Positions 27,776 through 38,457 of a stretch of DNA of 64,000 bases are shown here, in pieces. The position numbers and the translations under genes were made by a program. Each line of letters opens with the position of its first letter. Positions within the stretch are counted from its first letter, which is position 1. This DNA comes from Demequina sp. NBRC 110057 (GTDB taxonomy: Bacteria > Actinomycetota > Actinomycetes > Actinomycetales > Demequinaceae): contig NZ_BBRN01000003.1 in NCBI RefSeq assembly GCF_002090175.1, forward strand, positions 744,001-808,000. The letters run 5' to 3'. The notes beneath the pieces were generated by a model. That model was not told where the DNA came from, made no database searches, and was given only the letters and a program-made list of their open reading frames with translations.

Positions 27776-28063
27776 TTACTTGGCCTTCTCGACGATTTCG
27801 ACCAGACGCCACCGCTTGGATGCGGACAGCGGGCGGGTCTCCATCACGACGACGAGGTCGCCGATGCCGGCGGTGTTCAGCTCGTCGTGAGCCTTGATCT
27901 TGCTGTTGCGACGGATGACCTTGCCGTAGAGGGGGTGCTTGACGCGGTCCTCAACCTCAACGGTGATGGTCTTGTCCATCTTGTCGCTGACGACGTAGCC
28001 ACGACGCGTCTTGCGGTACGCGCGGTGCTCGGCGGTCGCCGTGCTGTGCTTCTTGGTTGCCAT
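27776..28063 (-). CDS. rpsQ: 30S ribosomal protein S17
   Basis: S17 (uS17) is an early 16S rRNA binder with an OB fold. The 95-residue protein has [25 protein letters not shown] and the C-terminal signature [22 protein letters not shown]. It follows rpmC by 16 bases. Confidence 0.98.
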   Translation of the reverse strand: MATKKHSTATAEHRAYRKTRRGYVVSDKMDKTITVEVEDRVKHPLYGKVIRRNSKIKAHDELNTAGIGDLVVVMETRPLSASKRWRLVEIVEKAK

Positions 28064-28079
28064 GACTCCTCGAACTTCC

Positions 28080-28322
28080 TTACTCGGCCGACGCCGACGG
28101 AGCGGTGCGGATACCGAGCTCGCGCTCGCGCAGGATCGTGTAGATACGAGCGATGTCGCGCTTGACGGCCTTGAGGCGACCGTGGTTCTCCAGCTGGCCG
28201 GTGGCCGACTGGAAGCGGAGGTTGAACAGCTCCTCCTTGGCCTTGCGGAGCTCCTCCACGAGGCGCTCGTCCTCCATGGCGTCGAGCTCGGCGGGCATCA
28301 GGTTCTTGGTACCGATGGCCAT
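28080..28322 (-). CDS. rpmC: 50S ribosomal protein L29
   Basis: L29 (uL29) is a small helical protein at the tunnel exit, part of the docking site for trigger factor and SRP. The 80-residue product contains [27 protein letters not shown], the family signature, and a short Ser/Ala tail. Its ATG shares one base with the rplP stop. Confidence 0.97.
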   Translation of the reverse strand: MAIGTKNLMPAELDAMEDERLVEELRKAKEELFNLRFQSATGQLENHGRLKAVKRDIARIYTILRERELGIRTAPSASAE

Positions 28323-28741
28323 CAGATGTCACCACCCTCACGGGTCACAAAACGGGTCTTCATGGGCAGCTTGTGCTGCGCGCGGCGCAGGGCCTCGCGG
28401 GCGAGGTCCTCGGGAACGCCGGCGAGCTCGAACATCACGCGTCCGGGCTTCACGTTGGAGACCCACCACTCGGGCGAACCCTTACCGGAACCCATGCGGA
28501 CCTCGGCGGGCTTCTTGGTCAGCGGGCGGTCGGGGTAGATGTTGATCCACACCTTTCCACCACGCTTGATGTGACGCGTCATGGCGATACGAGCCGCCTC
28601 GATCTGGCGGTTCGTGACATACGCGGGCTCGAGAGCCTGGATGCCGTAGTCGCCGAACGTCACCTGGGTACCGCCGGTCGACATACCCGAACGCTTCGGG
28701 TGGTGCTGCTTGCGGTACTTCACACGACGGGGAATAAGCAT
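28322..28741 (-). CDS. rplP: 50S ribosomal protein L16
   Basis: L16 (uL16) organises the A-site side of the peptidyl transferase centre. The 139-residue product starts [19 protein letters not shown] and has [23 protein letters not shown] and [17 protein letters not shown]. It follows rpsC by 5 bases and overlaps rpmC by one. Confidence 0.98.
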   Translation of the reverse strand: MLIPRRVKYRKQHHPKRSGMSTGGTQVTFGDYGIQALEPAYVTNRQIEAARIAMTRHIKRGGKVWINIYPDRPLTKKPAEVRMGSGKGSPEWWVSNVKPGRVMFELAGVPEDLAREALRRAQHKLPMKTRFVTREGGDI

Positions 28742-28746
28742 GATGC

Positions 28747-29556
28747 TTAAGCCTCCTTCTTGGCCTCGGCCGAAGCCTCGGCTGCGGGAGCCTCGGCCGG
28801 GGCGGAGGCGGACTGCTGCTGGCGGTCGCGGGGGCCACCGTCACGACGGGGACCACGGCCGTCACGGCGGCCACGCTGGGGACGGGGGGCCTTCGCCTGC
28901 TCGGCGGCCCACTCCTTCTCCGTCATGTCGCCCTTGTAGACCCACACCTTGACACCGATGATGCCGAAGGTGGTCTTGGCCTCGAAGAAGCCGTAGTCGA
29001 TGTTCGCGCGGAGGGTGTGCAGGGGCACGCGGCCCTCGCGGTAGAACTCCGAGCGCGACATCTCGGCGCCACCGAGGCGGCCCGAGCACTGCACACGGAT
29101 GCCCTTGGCACCGGCGCGAAGCGCGGACTGGATGCCCTTACGCATGGCGCGACGGAACGCGACACGCGAGGCGAGCTGCTCCGCGATGCCCTGGGCGACG
29201 AGCTGGGCGTCGACCTCGGCGTTCTTCACCTCGAGGATGTTGAGCTGGACCTGCTTGCCCGTCAGCTTCTCAAGGTTGGCGCGCAGCTTGTCGGCCTCGG
29301 CGCCGCGGCGACCGATGACGATGCCGGGACGCGCGGTGTGCAGGTCGACACGCACACGCTCACGGGTGCGCTCGATCTCGACCTTGGACACGCCGGCGCG
29401 CTCGAGGCCCTCCGACATGAGCTTGCGGATCTTGACGTCCTCGTCCACGTAGTCGCGGTAGCGCTCGCCCTTCTTGGTCGAGTCCGCGAACCAGCGCGAG
29501 CGGTGGTCGGTGGTGATCCCCAGGCGGTAGCCGTGCGGGTTGATCTTCTGACCCAT
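28747..29556 (-). CDS. rpsC: 30S ribosomal protein S3
   Basis: S3 (uS3) lines the mRNA entry channel. The 269-residue protein has an N-terminal domain ([23 protein letters not shown]), a KH domain ([21 protein letters not shown]) and the S3 C-terminal domain ([21 protein letters not shown]). A tail of about 45 residues, Arg/Gly-rich then Ala/Glu-rich, extends beyond E. coli S3 (233 residues). It overlaps rplV by one base. Confidence 0.98.
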   Translation of the reverse strand: MGQKINPHGYRLGITTDHRSRWFADSTKKGERYRDYVDEDVKIRKLMSEGLERAGVSKVEIERTRERVRVDLHTARPGIVIGRRGAEADKLRANLEKLTGKQVQLNILEVKNAEVDAQLVAQGIAEQLASRVAFRRAMRKGIQSALRAGAKGIRVQCSGRLGGAEMSRSEFYREGRVPLHTLRANIDYGFFEAKTTFGIIGVKVWVYKGDMTEKEWAAEQAKAPRPQRGRRDGRGPRRDGGPRDRQQQSASAPAEAPAAEASAEAKKEA

Positions 29557-29927
29557 TACTTGGCCCCTTCCTTGACGGCGGCGGGCTGAGCGACGACCAC
29601 GGTGATGTGGCTCGTACGCTTCAGGATCCGGTTGGCACGACCCTGAGCGCGCGGCTGAATGCGCTTCATGGTCGGGCCCTCGTCCACCGTGATCGACTGG
29701 ATAACGAGCTCGCGCTCGTCGAAACGCTCACCAGCGGCATCGGCCTTGACCCGCGCGTTGGCGATCGCCGACTCGATGAGCTTGCGCACATCCTCGGCGA
29801 CGGCCTGGGGCTGGAACTTCAGCGAGGCGGCGGCCTCGACAGCGTTCTGCCCGCGGACCAGGTTCACGACGCGGCGAGCCTTCTGGGCGGTCACGCGAAG
29901 GTATCGCGTCTGCGCCTTGGCTTCCAT
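29556..29927 (-). CDS. rplV: 50S ribosomal protein L22
   Basis: L22 (uL22) lines the exit tunnel; its beta-hairpin loop is a site of macrolide resistance mutations. The 123-residue product has [21 protein letters not shown] and the hairpin region with [20 protein letters not shown], which appears wild type. It is 31 bases after rpsS. Confidence 0.98.
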   Translation of the reverse strand: MEAKAQTRYLRVTAQKARRVVNLVRGQNAVEAAASLKFQPQAVAEDVRKLIESAIANARVKADAAGERFDERELVIQSITVDEGPTMKRIQPRAQGRANRILKRTSHITVVVAQPAAVKEGAK

Positions 29928-29958
29928 CAGTAACTCCTCTTACCTACGCTCGGGCGCC

Positions 29959-30237
29959 TTAGCGGCGGCCCTTGCGGTCGTCCTTCACGTGGCCCTTGAA
30001 CGTGCGGGTGGGGGCGAACTCGCCCAGCTTGTGACCGACCATCGACTCGGTGACGAACACCGGGACGTGCTTGCGGCCGTCGTGCACGGCAAAGGTGTGA
30101 CCCAGGAAGTCCGGCGTGATAACGCTACGGCGCGACCAGGTCTTAATGACGTTCTTGGTACCCGCATCGTTCTGGGCGTCCACCTTCTTCTGAAGGTGGT
30201 CGTCGACGAAGGGGCCCTTCTTGAGACTGCGTGGCAT
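29959..30237 (-). CDS. rpsS: 30S ribosomal protein S19
   Basis: S19 (uS19) is in the 30S head near the A site. The 92-residue protein begins [20 protein letters not shown] and contains [23 protein letters not shown] and the [13 protein letters not shown] signature. It lies 12 bases after rplB. Confidence 0.98.
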   Translation of the reverse strand: MPRSLKKGPFVDDHLQKKVDAQNDAGTKNVIKTWSRRSVITPDFLGHTFAVHDGRKHVPVFVTESMVGHKLGEFAPTRTFKGHVKDDRKGRR

Positions 30238-30249
30238 TCTTCAGGCTCC

Positions 30250-31086
30250 TTAGCGCTTCTTGCCAGTACGACGGCGGCGGACGATGAGCTTGTCGGACTC
30301 CTTGCCCGGCTTGCGGGTACGGCCCTCGGGCTTGCCCCACGGCGAGACGGGGTGGCGACCACCGGACGTCTTGCCCTCACCACCACCGTGCGGGTGGTCA
30401 ACCGGGTTCATGACGACACCACGCACGGTCGGGCGCTTGCCCTTCCAGCGCATACGGCCGGCCTTACCCCAGTTGATGTTGGACTGCTCGGCGTTGCCCA
30501 CCTCGCCGATGGTCGCGCGGCAGCGCGCATCGACGTTGCGGATCTCGCCGGAAGGCATACGCAGCTGGGCGTAGCGGCCCTCCTTGGCGACGAGCTGCAC
30601 CGAGGCGCCCGCCGAACGGGCGATCTTGGCGCCGCCACCGGGCTTGAGCTCGATAGCGTGGATGACCGTACCGACCGGGATGTTGCGCAGCGGCAGGTTG
30701 TTACCGGGCTTGATGTCGGCGCCGGGGCCGGCCTCAATCACGGTGCCCTGCGACAGCTTCTCGGGGGCGATGATGTAACGCTTCTCGCCGTCCGCGTAGT
30801 GCAGCAGCGCGATGCGCGCGGTGCGGTTGGGGTCGTACTCGATGTGAGCAACGGTCGCGGGAACGCCGTCCTTGTCGTGACGACGGAAGTCGATCACGCG
30901 GTAGGCGCGCTTGTGACCGCCACCCTGGTGACGGGTGGTGATGCGGCCGGTGTTGTTACGGCCGCCCTTCTTGTGAAGCGGACGGGTCAGCGACTTCTCG
31001 GGGGTCGAACGGGTCACCTCGACGAAGTCGGCGACCGACGAGCCACGGCGGCCCGGCGTCGTCGGCTTGTACTTGCGAATAGCCAT
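30250..31086 (-). CDS. rplB: 50S ribosomal protein L2
   Basis: L2 (uL2) is needed for subunit joining and peptidyl transfer. The 278-residue product has the OB and SH3-like domains and the invariant C-terminal stretch [20 protein letters not shown], whose His (DHPHGG) is essential in E. coli. It lies 19 bases after rplW. Confidence 0.98.
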   Translation of the reverse strand: MAIRKYKPTTPGRRGSSVADFVEVTRSTPEKSLTRPLHKKGGRNNTGRITTRHQGGGHKRAYRVIDFRRHDKDGVPATVAHIEYDPNRTARIALLHYADGEKRYIIAPEKLSQGTVIEAGPGADIKPGNNLPLRNIPVGTVIHAIELKPGGGAKIARSAGASVQLVAKEGRYAQLRMPSGEIRNVDARCRATIGEVGNAEQSNINWGKAGRMRWKGKRPTVRGVVMNPVDHPHGGGEGKTSGGRHPVSPWGKPEGRTRKPGKESDKLIVRRRRTGKKR

Positions 31087-31105
31087 GGTTGCTTGAGTCC
31101 TTTAC

Positions 31106-31411
31106 CTAGCCCACGTGGCCCGAGAAGATGTCCAGCGCCTCGCCGCCACCGACGGTGACGATCGCGCGCTTGACGTCCTTACGCTTGCCCATCCCGAAGC
31201 GGGTGCGGCGCGTCTTGCCCTTGCGGTTGATGGTGTTCACCGAGAGAACCTTGACGTTGAAGATCTGCTCAACGGCGATCTTGATCTCGGTCTTGTTCGC
31301 CCGGGGGTCGACCTCGAAGGTGTACTTGCCCTCGTCCATGAGCGAGTAGCTCTTCTCCGACACGATCGGACGGATGAGGATGTCGCGGGGGTTCTTGTTC
31401 AGGGTGCTCAC
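31106..31411 (-). CDS. rplW: 50S ribosomal protein L23
   Basis: L23 (uL23) is at the tunnel exit and is the main docking site for trigger factor and SRP. The 101-residue product starts with GTG ([21 protein letters not shown]) and has [25 protein letters not shown]. The start overlaps the rplD stop by four bases (GTGA). A longer frame upstream is a shadow of rplD and is rejected. Confidence 0.97.
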   Translation of the reverse strand: MSTLNKNPRDILIRPIVSEKSYSLMDEGKYTFEVDPRANKTEIKIAVEQIFNVKVLSVNTINRKGKTRRTRFGMGKRKDVKRAIVTVGGGEALDIFSGHVG

Positions 31412-32097
31412 TTGGTCTCCTCCGCCTCGGACTCGGTGGCGACAGCGGTCGCCGACTTGCCCGTGGCCGGGCCGGCCAGGAACGCCTCGAGCGCGCCTGC
31501 GGTGAAGACGGTGTCGTCGTTCACCAGCACGTCGTAGGTGTTGATCTGGTCGACCGCAATGACGTGGATCCACGCCGAGTTGCGCAGCGACTTGAAGGCA
31601 ACCTCGTCCGAACGCTCGAGGACCACCAGGGCGCTGCGGCCGTTGGTGAGGTTCGAGACGGCCTCGAGGGCCTGCTTGGTCGAGGGGGTCTCGCCCGCGA
31701 TGACGCCCTGGAGGACGTGCACGCGGCCGGCACGGGCCCGGTCGGAGAGGGCACCGCGCAGGGCGGCGGCCTTCATCTTCTTGGGGGTGCGCTGCGAGTA
31801 GTCACGCGGCTGCGGGCCGTGGACCGTGCCACCACCAGCGAACTGGGGGGCGCGGATCGAACCCTGGCGGGCGCGGCCGGTGCCCTTCTGCTTGTAGGGC
31901 TTCTTGCCACCACCCGCGACGTCGCCGCGGGTCTTGGTGGCATGGGTGCCCTGGCGGGCGGCGGCGCGCTGGGCGACGACGACCTGGTGGATCAGCGGGA
32001 CGTTGGTGACGACGTCGAACACCTCGGCGGGGAGGTCGGCGGTGCCGGCCTTCTTGCCTGCGGCGTCGAGCACGTCGACAGTCTGGGTCTCAGCCAT
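31408..32097 (-). CDS. rplD: 50S ribosomal protein L4
   Basis: L4 (uL4) lines the exit tunnel and in E. coli is the autogenous repressor of the S10 operon. The 229-residue product has [29 protein letters not shown], covering the tunnel loop, and no substitution that stands out as macrolide-resistant. ATG 32097 is 4 bases after the rplC stop, with AAGGGTG upstream. Confidence 0.98.
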   Translation of the reverse strand: MAETQTVDVLDAAGKKAGTADLPAEVFDVVTNVPLIHQVVVAQRAAARQGTHATKTRGDVAGGGKKPYKQKGTGRARQGSIRAPQFAGGGTVHGPQPRDYSQRTPKKMKAAALRGALSDRARAGRVHVLQGVIAGETPSTKQALEAVSNLTNGRSALVVLERSDEVAFKSLRNSAWIHVIAVDQINTYDVLVNDDTVFTAGALEAFLAGPATGKSATAVATESEAEETK

Positions 32098-32101
32098 GGT
32101 G

Positions 32102-32764
32102 TCACGCACCCTTCACAGCGGAGCGGATGAGGACGACGCCGCCCTTGTTACCGGGAACCGCGCCCTTGACGAGCAGCAGACCCTTCTCGGCGTCGACCGA
32201 GTGAACGGTCAGGTTCTGGACGGTCTTGCGGTCATTACCCATGCGACCGGCCATCTTCAGGCCACGGAACACGCGCGACGGCGTCGAGGCGCCACCGATC
32301 GATCCGGGCTTGCGGTGGTTGCGGTGCGCACCGTGGGAGGCGCCCACACCGGCAAAGCCGTGGCGCTTCATGACACCGGCGGTGCCCTTTCCCTTGGTGG
32401 TGCCGGTGACGTCGACCTTCTGGCCAGCCTCGAAGACCTCTGCGGTGAGCTCCTGGCCCAGCGAGTAGTCGGCGGCGTCAGCGGTCCGAACCTCGGCCAC
32501 GTGGCGGCGCGGCGTCACGCCGGCGGCCTCGAAGTGGCCCTTCAGGGGGTTCGTGACGCGACGGGGGTCAACGGTGCCGAACGCGAGCTGCACGGCCTCG
32601 TAGCCGTCACGCTCGACGTTGCGCACCTGGGTCACGACGTTGGTGTCAACCTGAACGACGGTGACGGGAACAACCCGGCCCTCGTCGTCCCACACCTGCG
32701 TCATGCCCAGCTTCGTACCCAGGAGCGCACGGGTGGTGCGCTGGGCATTGGAAGTCGTAGTCAT
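32102..32764 (-). CDS. rplC: 50S ribosomal protein L3
   Basis: L3 (uL3) reaches the peptidyl transferase centre and starts 50S assembly. The 220-residue product has [23 protein letters not shown] and [25 protein letters not shown], the family signature including the conserved Gln/Gly-rich loop. It is 27 bases after rpsJ in the usual S10 order. Confidence 0.98.
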   Translation of the reverse strand: MTTTSNAQRTTRALLGTKLGMTQVWDDEGRVVPVTVVQVDTNVVTQVRNVERDGYEAVQLAFGTVDPRRVTNPLKGHFEAAGVTPRRHVAEVRTADAADYSLGQELTAEVFEAGQKVDVTGTTKGKGTAGVMKRHGFAGVGASHGAHRNHRKPGSIGGASTPSRVFRGLKMAGRMGNDRKTVQNLTVHSVDAEKGLLLVKGAVPGNKGGVVLIRSAVKGA

Positions 32765-32791
32765 GGTGCTTTGTGTCCTTAAATCTCTGGG

Positions 32792-33100
32792 TTAGAGCTT
32801 GATCTCGATGTTGACGTCCGCGGGGAGGTCGAGACGCATGAGCGAGTCGACGGCCTTGGGCGTCGGGTCCACGATGTCGATGAGGCGCTTGTGGGTGCGC
32901 ATCTCGAAGTGCTCGCGGGAGTCCTTGTACTTGTGCGGCGAACGGATCACACAGAACACGTTCTTCTCCGTCGGGAGCGGCACGGGGCCGACCACCGAGG
33001 CGCCGGCGCGCGTGACCGTCTCCACGATCTTGCGGGCCGAGGAGTCGATGACCTCGTGGTCATAGCTCTTCAGCCGAATGCGGATCTTCTGTCCCGCCAT
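32792..33100 (-). CDS. rpsJ: 30S ribosomal protein S10 (NusE)
   Basis: S10 (uS10) is in the 30S head and, as NusE, binds NusG and boxA RNA in antitermination. The 102-residue product begins [22 protein letters not shown], with [27 protein letters not shown] 33100 is chosen over the longer frame to 33142, which lies in the leader. It is the first gene of the S10 operon, with a promoter about 160 bases upstream and a leader element shared with rpsL. Confidence 0.98.
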   Translation of the reverse strand: MAGQKIRIRLKSYDHEVIDSSARKIVETVTRAGASVVGPVPLPTEKNVFCVIRSPHKYKDSREHFEMRTHKRLIDIVDPTPKAVDSLMRLDLPADVNIEIKL

Positions 33101-33145
33101 GGCGTTGTCTGCCTTTTCTCTCGGACGACTTGGTCTCCCCACCTA

Positions 33146-33171
33146 CCGGCCCCCGCGCTCGGGCGTGTCGC
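33146..33171 (-). promoter_or_regulatory. Leader element shared with rpsL (rpsJ copy)
   Basis: 24 of these 26 bases match 39342-39367 in the rpsL leader; the core is GCGACACGCCCG followed by a GCGCGGGGG stretch. It lies in the transcribed leader about 45-70 bases before rpsJ. No long hairpin is obvious within it. Confidence 0.6.
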
Positions 33172-33195
33172 TTATCTTCGACATGCCCGTGCGCT

Positions 33196-33209
33196 CTCGA
33201 TTTCTCGAG
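33196..33209 (-). promoter_or_regulatory. GAAA-loop hairpin in rpsJ leader
   Basis: CTCGA-GAAA-TCGAG on the minus strand, a 5-bp stem with a GNRA tetraloop, within the predicted rpsJ leader about 95 bases before the start codon. Confidence 0.4.
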
Positions 33210-33256
33210 GGTCACGTGGGTGAGGTGTGCGGCTGCCCGCAATAGGCAACCTGAAT

Positions 33257-33285
33257 ATTGTGCCAGATCCGGGGTACTCCCGCAA
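33257..33285 (-). promoter_or_regulatory. S10 operon promoter
   Basis: -35 TTGCGG (33280-33285) and -10 CACAAT (33257-33262), 17-base spacer. The predicted transcript starts near 33250, giving a leader of about 150 bases. The surrounding DNA is the most AT-rich in this spacer. Confidence 0.5.
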
Positions 33286-33379
33286 CACGGGCACCCCGGG
33301 TGCTGCGGCCATCCAGGATATCGTGGTATCCCGCATCCGTCATGTGCTGCCCCGCCGGGGCTCGAGGAGGTCGACCACC

Positions 33380-33943
33380 GTGCCGTACGCCCCCATCGCA
33401 CCCCCCGCATCGGCCCCCGTCACGGCGGCCGATGCCTGGCTCGCCAGGCGCCGACCGGTCGCCCTCGGCGTCGGCACGGCGGCCGTGATTGCGCTGGTGA
33501 CGTGGAAGGCCCCCGTCGCGGGGGTCGTCGTCGCCGCAGCCGTGGCGGCGGTGTCCTGGAGGCTACGTGGCAGCCGGTTGTCGCCCTGGCGCTCCCCCGA
33601 GCCGCTCCCCGTCCCCATCGAGGTGGCGGCCGGGCCCCGGTGGACGTTCGCGCGCAACCTCGTGTGGCGGTGGGACGATGCGGCCGTGAACGCCGGCCTC
33701 GGCTCCTGGCGAGGCGACGACTACGCGTACGAGGGACTCGCCCTGCTCGGCTTCACCGAGAGTGACGCGGGAGTGATCGCGCATGCGCGCCTCGCGCCCG
33801 GGCAGTCGGCCGGCGACGTGGCAGCCTCCGAGGCACGCCTCGCCGCCGGCCTCGAGGCGGCGTCGTCCACCGTCATCGGCGGTACCGACGACACGGTGGC
33901 GATCCTCGTCGAGCCCGTCGACGCCGCCGGCGAGTGGACCTGA
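33380..33943 (+). CDS. Hypothetical small membrane protein
   Basis: A 187-residue protein with two adjacent hydrophobic segments (about residues 25-42 and 45-62) and a soluble C-terminal region of about 110 residues, containing RWTFARNLVWRWDDAAVNAGLG and an acidic end. I do not recognise the family. GTG 33380 has GGAGG 9 bases upstream; the longer frame to 33227 overlaps the S10 promoter and is rejected. Two GGCCGATGC motifs in opposite orientation lie near codons 10-18. It is convergent with the sulfotransferase gene, one base between the stops. Confidence 0.6.
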   Translation: MPYAPIAPPASAPVTAADAWLARRRPVALGVGTAAVIALVTWKAPVAGVVVAAAVAAVSWRLRGSRLSPWRSPEPLPVPIEVAAGPRWTFARNLVWRWDDAAVNAGLGSWRGDDYAYEGLALLGFTESDAGVIAHARLAPGQSAGDVAASEARLAAGLEAASSTVIGGTDDTVAILVEPVDAAGEWT

Positions 33944-33944
33944 C

Positions 33945-34889
33945 TCAGGCCGCCTGAGCCGCCCACCACGCGCGGAGGGCCTCGGCGTCGACGGAGCCGT
34001 CGTCGCCGAAGGGCTCGCGCAGCCCGAAGGCTTCGAGCACGGCGGCCGCCTTGCGGCGGGTGTCGTCGTCGATGCGCTCCACCCAGGCGCGGCGATTGCT
34101 CCCCGCGTGGGCGTTGGCGCCCTTGGCATGGGTCATGCGGGACGGCTTCGACAGGTCGGCCAGCGCGGCGGGGTCGATGCCCATCGCCCGCGCTCCCGCG
34201 TGCAGCTCCGTGGAGTCCTCCACCGCGGCGTCGTAGCTGATGAGCGTCGACCGCTGCCCCCCGTAGGTGCGTGCCGCCACGACATTCTCGACGGCCCAGC
34301 GGCCCACGAGGGCCGACGCCTGGTCCGTCGTGTCCAGGTCGCGCACGGGCAGGTCGCCCAGGAGACCCTCGACGAGCGCGTCCTGGCTCAGCATGTAGGC
34401 GAACCGCTCGGGTGACCACCCGAGCACGCTCTGCGAGCTGAGGGAGGCGAGCGGGTGGCGCATGACATGCAGCACCGTCAGCTCGGGGTAGCGCCGCGCG
34501 ATCCACCCGGTCCAGGTGGTGCCCCTGATCTCCTTGACCAGCCTGCCACGCATGGGGACCAGCGGGTTGAGGGTCGCCTCTTGATCCGTCCACGGGTGGC
34601 GGTACCGCCCCACGAGGACGTCGTGCACTCCCCGCTCCCCCGGCAGGTGCGGCGCGTCCACGGGCACGTAGCGGCCTGGGCGCAGGCCCTCGAAACGCGA
34701 GTCGACGTCCGGCCGGAACGGCTCGAAGATGGGCCGCAGCCGGCCGGCCCGCGAGTAGGCCTCGAGCAGCCAGGTGGTGCCCGAGCGGCCCGAGCCGGTG
34801 AGCAGATGCGCGTGCGCCACGTCGGCGTGGGGATCCCACACCGCAACGGAACGGCCGATGCGCTCGACGGAGCTGGGGATGCCTCTCAC
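33945..34889 (-). CDS. Sulfotransferase-family protein
   Basis: A 314-residue P-loop protein of the sulfotransferase superfamily. The 5'-phosphosulfate-binding loop TGSGRSGTTWL is at residues 31-41, and HVMRHPLASLSSQ (about 165) matches the 3'-phosphate-binding RxPxxxxxS motif. These enzymes transfer sulfate from PAPS to carbohydrates, lipids or small molecules; the acceptor is unknown. No signal peptide, so cytoplasmic. Start is GTG with TAGCGT 6 bases upstream. It is placed between the S10 and str operons. Confidence 0.8.
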   Translation of the reverse strand: MRGIPSSVERIGRSVAVWDPHADVAHAHLLTGSGRSGTTWLLEAYSRAGRLRPIFEPFRPDVDSRFEGLRPGRYVPVDAPHLPGERGVHDVLVGRYRHPWTDQEATLNPLVPMRGRLVKEIRGTTWTGWIARRYPELTVLHVMRHPLASLSSQSVLGWSPERFAYMLSQDALVEGLLGDLPVRDLDTTDQASALVGRWAVENVVAARTYGGQRSTLISYDAAVEDSTELHAGARAMGIDPAALADLSKPSRMTHAKGANAHAGSNRRAWVERIDDDTRRKAAAVLEAFGLREPFGDDGSVDAEALRAWWAAQAA

Positions 34890-34895
34890 CCGGAC

Positions 34896-34901
34896 ACGCT
34901 A
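34896..34901 (-). promoter_or_regulatory. -10 box of a leaderless sulfotransferase promoter
   Basis: TAGCGT on the minus strand ends 6 bases before the GTG at 34889. No ribosome binding site lies between. Confidence 0.5.
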
Positions 34902-34940
34902 GCACCGGGTGCACACGGCATCGGCCCCAGACAAGACGAA

Positions 34941-34972
34941 AGCGGGGGCCCGGCCGAAGCCGGACCCCCGCT
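34941..34972 (-). terminator. tuf terminator
   Basis: A 14-bp stem (34959-34972 with 34941-34954, one G-U pair) closed by a UUCG tetraloop and followed by TTCGTCTTG. It begins 19 bases after the tuf stop and ends the str operon. Confidence 0.85.
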
Positions 34973-34991
34973 AGCGCGAAGTAAAAACTAC

Positions 34992-36182
34992 TTACTTGAC
35001 GATCTTGGTGACGGTGCCGGAACCCACGGTGCGGCCACCCTCACGAATCGCGAAGCCCTGACCCTCTTCGAGGGCGATGGGCTGGATGAGCTCGACCGAC
35101 ATGTCGGTGGTGTCACCGGGCATGACCATCTCGGTGCCCTCGGGCAGCGTGATGACGCCGGTCACGTCGGTGGTGCGGATGTAGAACTGGGGACGGTAGT
35201 TCGTGTAGAACGGGTTGTGACGCCCGCCCTCGTCCTTGTTCAGGATGTAGCAGCGACCCTCGAAGTTGGTGTGAGGGGTGGTGGTGCCGGGCTGGACCAC
35301 AACCTGGCCACGCTCGACGTCCTCGCGCTTGGTACCACGGAGCAGCAGACCGCAGTTCTCGCCGGCCCACGCCTCGTCCATCTGCTTGTGGAACATCTCG
35401 ATACCGGTGACGGTGGTCTTCTGGGGCTCACGGATGCCGAGGATCTCGACCTCCGAGTTGATCGCCAGCTTGCCGCGCTCGACCTTACCGGTGACGACGG
35501 TGCCACGACCGGTGATCGTGAAGACGTCCTCGATCGGCATGAGGAAGGGCTTGTCCATGTCACGCTGCGGGGTGGGGACGTTCTCGTCCACCGCGTCCAT
35601 GAGCGCCTCGACCTTGGAGACCCACTCGGCCTCGCCCTCGAGGGCCTTGAGCGCCGAGACCTGGATGACGGGAGCGTTGTCACCGTCGAAGCCCTGCGAG
35701 GACAGGAGGTCACGGACCTCGACCTCGACGAGCTCGAGGATCTCCTCGTCGTCGACCATGTCGGACTTGTTCAGCGCCACGAGCAGGTAGGGAACGCCAA
35801 CCTGCTTCGCGAGCAGCACGTGCTCACGGGTCTGCGCCATGGGACCGTCGGTCGCGGCGACCACGAGGATCGCGCCGTCCATCTGGGCGGCACCGGTGAT
35901 CATGTTCTTGATGTAGTCGGCGTGACCCGGGGCGTCGACGTGCGCGTAGTGACGCTTCTCGGTCTCGTACTCGATGTGCGCGATGTTGATCGTGATACCG
36001 CGCTCGCGCTCCTCAGGAGCCTTGTCGATGTCCTCGAAAGGCGTGAAGGGGTTGAGGTCGGGGTACTTGTCGTGCAGCACCTTCGAGATGGCAGCAGTCA
36101 GCGTCGTCTTACCGTGGTCAACGTGACCAATGGTGCCGATGTTGACGTGGTCCTTGGTCCGCTCGAACTTGGCCTTAGCCAT
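34992..36182 (-). CDS. tuf: Elongation factor Tu
   Basis: EF-Tu delivers aminoacyl-tRNA to the ribosome. The 396-residue GTPase starts [26 protein letters not shown] (P-loop GHVDHGKT), has DAPGHADY with the switch II His, and NKSD. A GAGG-rich ribosome binding site precedes the ATG. It is 118 bases after fusA; a -10-like TAGCAT at 36219-36224 hints at an additional internal promoter. Confidence 0.99.
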   Translation of the reverse strand: MAKAKFERTKDHVNIGTIGHVDHGKTTLTAAISKVLHDKYPDLNPFTPFEDIDKAPEERERGITINIAHIEYETEKRHYAHVDAPGHADYIKNMITGAAQMDGAILVVAATDGPMAQTREHVLLAKQVGVPYLLVALNKSDMVDDEEILELVEVEVRDLLSSQGFDGDNAPVIQVSALKALEGEAEWVSKVEALMDAVDENVPTPQRDMDKPFLMPIEDVFTITGRGTVVTGKVERGKLAINSEVEILGIREPQKTTVTGIEMFHKQMDEAWAGENCGLLLRGTKREDVERGQVVVQPGTTTPHTNFEGRCYILNKDEGGRHNPFYTNYRPQFYIRTTDVTGVITLPEGTEMVMPGDTTDMSVELIQPIALEEGQGFAIREGGRTVGSGTVTKIVK

Positions 36183-36300
36183 GAGGTATTCCTCCTGATT
36201 AGTGAGACTTGGGTAAAGATGCTAATCCCTGACGTGGCGCGAAGCCATCCGGGGGCGATCCCTACTGGTCGTTATTGTTCCTGATTTTCAACCGGTGGGG

Positions 36301-38415
36301 TTACTCGCCCCGGGTCTTCGCGATGATCTCGTCGGCCACAGCCTTCGGGACCTCCGCGTAGCTGTCGAACACCATCGAGTAGACGGCGCGACCGGACGTC
36401 TTCGACCGCAGGTCGCCGACGTAACCGAACATCTCCGACAGCGGCACGAGCGCGTCGACCACCTTGACGCCGGACGCGTCCGACATCTGGCGGATCTGGC
36501 CGCGACGCGAGTTGATGTCGCCGATGACGTCACCCATGTACTCCTCGGGAGTACGGACCTCAACCGCGAACATCGGCTCCAGCAGGACGGGCTTCGCGAG
36601 GCGAGCCGCCTCCTTGAAGGCCATCGAGCCGGCGATCTTGAACGCCATCTCCGACGAGTCAACGTCGTGGTAGGCGCCGTCCAGCAGCGTGGCCTTGACG
36701 CCCACGACCGGGTAACCGGCCTGGATGCCCAGCTCCATCGCGGACTGGATACCAGCGTCGACCGACGGGATGTACTCGCGCGGCACGCGACCACCGGTCA
36801 CGGCGTTGTCGAACTCGTACAGGACCTCGGCGTCGGCCTCGAGGGGCTCCAGACGGATCTGGACCTTCGCGAACTGGCCGGAACCACCGGTCTGCTTCTT
36901 GTGCGTGTAGTCGTACTTGTCGACCGTCTTGCGGATGGTCTCGCGGTAGGCCACCTGGGGCTTACCGACGTTGGCGTCCACCTTGAACTCGCGACGCATA
37001 CGGTCCACAAGGATGTCGAGGTGGAGCTCACCCATACCGCCGATGACGGTCTGGCCGGTCTCCTCGTCGAGGCGGACGCGGAAGGTCGGGTCCTCCTCGG
37101 CGAGCTTCTGGATGGCCGTCGACAGCTTCTCCTGGTCACCCTTGGTCTTGGGCTCGATGGCCACGTCGATCACGGGCTCGGGGAACGTCATCGACTCGAG
37201 GACGACCTGGTGGTCGGGGTTGCACAGCGTGTCACCCGTCGTGGTGTCCTTGAGGCCGATGACCGCGTAGATGTGGCCGGCCGAGATGGTCTCAACAGGG
37301 TTTTCCTTGTTGGCGTGCATCTGGAACAGCTTGCCGATGCGCTCCTTCTTGCCCTTGGTCGAGTTGATGACCTGGGCACCGGTCTCGAGGTGACCGGAGT
37401 AGACGCGCACGTAGGTGAGGCGACCGAAGAACGGGTGCGACACGACCTTGAACGCGAGGGCCGCGAAGGGCTCGTTGGCGTCGGCGTGGCGCTCGATCTC
37501 GATGGACTCGTCCTTGGCGTCGACACCCTTGATGGCGGGCACGTCGGCCGGGCCGGGCAGGTAGTCGATGACGGCGTCGAGCATGGGCTGCACGCCGCGG
37601 TTCTTGTAGGCCGAGCCACACAGGACCGGGTACAGCTCCGAGGCAACCGTCATCTTGCGGATGGCGGCCTTGATCTCGGCGGTGGTGAGGTCCTCGCCAC
37701 CCAGGTACTTCTCCAGGAGAGCCTCGTCCGACTCCGCGACAGTCTCGAGGAGCTCGGCACGGTACTGCTCGGCCTTGTCCTTGAGGTCCGCGGGGATCTC
37801 GGTGGTCTCGTAGGTCGCACCCATGGTCACGTCGCCCTTGGCGTCGCCGGGCCACACCTTGGCGTTCATCTCGACGAGGTCGACGATGCCGACGAAGTCG
37901 TTCTCAGCGCCGATGGGGAGCTGGATGACGAGCGGCTTCGCGCCGAGGCGCTTCACGATGGTCTCGACCGTGAAGTAGAAGTCCGCGCCCAGCTTGTCCA
38001 TCTTGTTGACGAAGCAGATGCGGGGGACGTCGTACTTGTCGGCCTGACGCCACACGTTCTCCGACTGGGGCTCAACGCCCTCCTTCGCGTCGAAGACCGC
38101 GACCGCGCCGTCGAGGACGCGCAGCGAGCGCTCGACCTCGACGGTGAAGTCCACGTGACCGGGGGTGTCGATGATGTTGATCTGGTGCTTGTCCCAGAAG
38201 CAGGTCACCGCGGCGGAGGTGATGGTGATGCCGCGCTCCTGCTCCTGCTCCATCCAGTCAGTCGTCGACGCACCTTCGTGGGTCTCACCGATCTTGTGGT
38301 TCACACCCGTGTAGAACAGGATGCGCTCGGTGGTGGTGGTCTTGCCGGCGTCGATGTGCGCCATGATGCCGATGTTGCGGACCTTGCTGAGGTCCGTGAG
38401 CACGTCCTGTGCCAC
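36301..38415 (-). CDS. fusA: Elongation factor G
   Basis: EF-G drives translocation and, with RRF, ribosome recycling. The 704-residue protein has the G domain ([30 protein letters not shown]), domain II, and the C-terminal domains III-V (domain IV loop near [15 protein letters not shown]). No fusidic-acid-resistance substitution is obvious to me. It lies 42 bases after rpsG. Confidence 0.99.
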   Translation of the reverse strand: MAQDVLTDLSKVRNIGIMAHIDAGKTTTTERILFYTGVNHKIGETHEGASTTDWMEQEQERGITITSAAVTCFWDKHQINIIDTPGHVDFTVEVERSLRVLDGAVAVFDAKEGVEPQSENVWRQADKYDVPRICFVNKMDKLGADFYFTVETIVKRLGAKPLVIQLPIGAENDFVGIVDLVEMNAKVWPGDAKGDVTMGATYETTEIPADLKDKAEQYRAELLETVAESDEALLEKYLGGEDLTTAEIKAAIRKMTVASELYPVLCGSAYKNRGVQPMLDAVIDYLPGPADVPAIKGVDAKDESIEIERHADANEPFAALAFKVVSHPFFGRLTYVRVYSGHLETGAQVINSTKGKKERIGKLFQMHANKENPVETISAGHIYAVIGLKDTTTGDTLCNPDHQVVLESMTFPEPVIDVAIEPKTKGDQEKLSTAIQKLAEEDPTFRVRLDEETGQTVIGGMGELHLDILVDRMRREFKVDANVGKPQVAYRETIRKTVDKYDYTHKKQTGGSGQFAKVQIRLEPLEADAEVLYEFDNAVTGGRVPREYIPSVDAGIQSAMELGIQAGYPVVGVKATLLDGAYHDVDSSEMAFKIAGSMAFKEAARLAKPVLLEPMFAVEVRTPEEYMGDVIGDINSRRGQIRQMSDASGVKVVDALVPLSEMFGYVGDLRSKTSGRAVYSMVFDSYAEVPKAVADEIIAKTRGE

Positions 38416-38457
38416 GAGTGGTTCTCCTTGGGTCTTCCGTCGAACGGGGGCTCGCTA

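Noticed and set aside
34455..36284. Plus-strand frame of 609 codons antisense to tuf and the sulfotransferase
   Set aside because: Covers the tuf terminator and two real genes on the other strand; low-complexity product.
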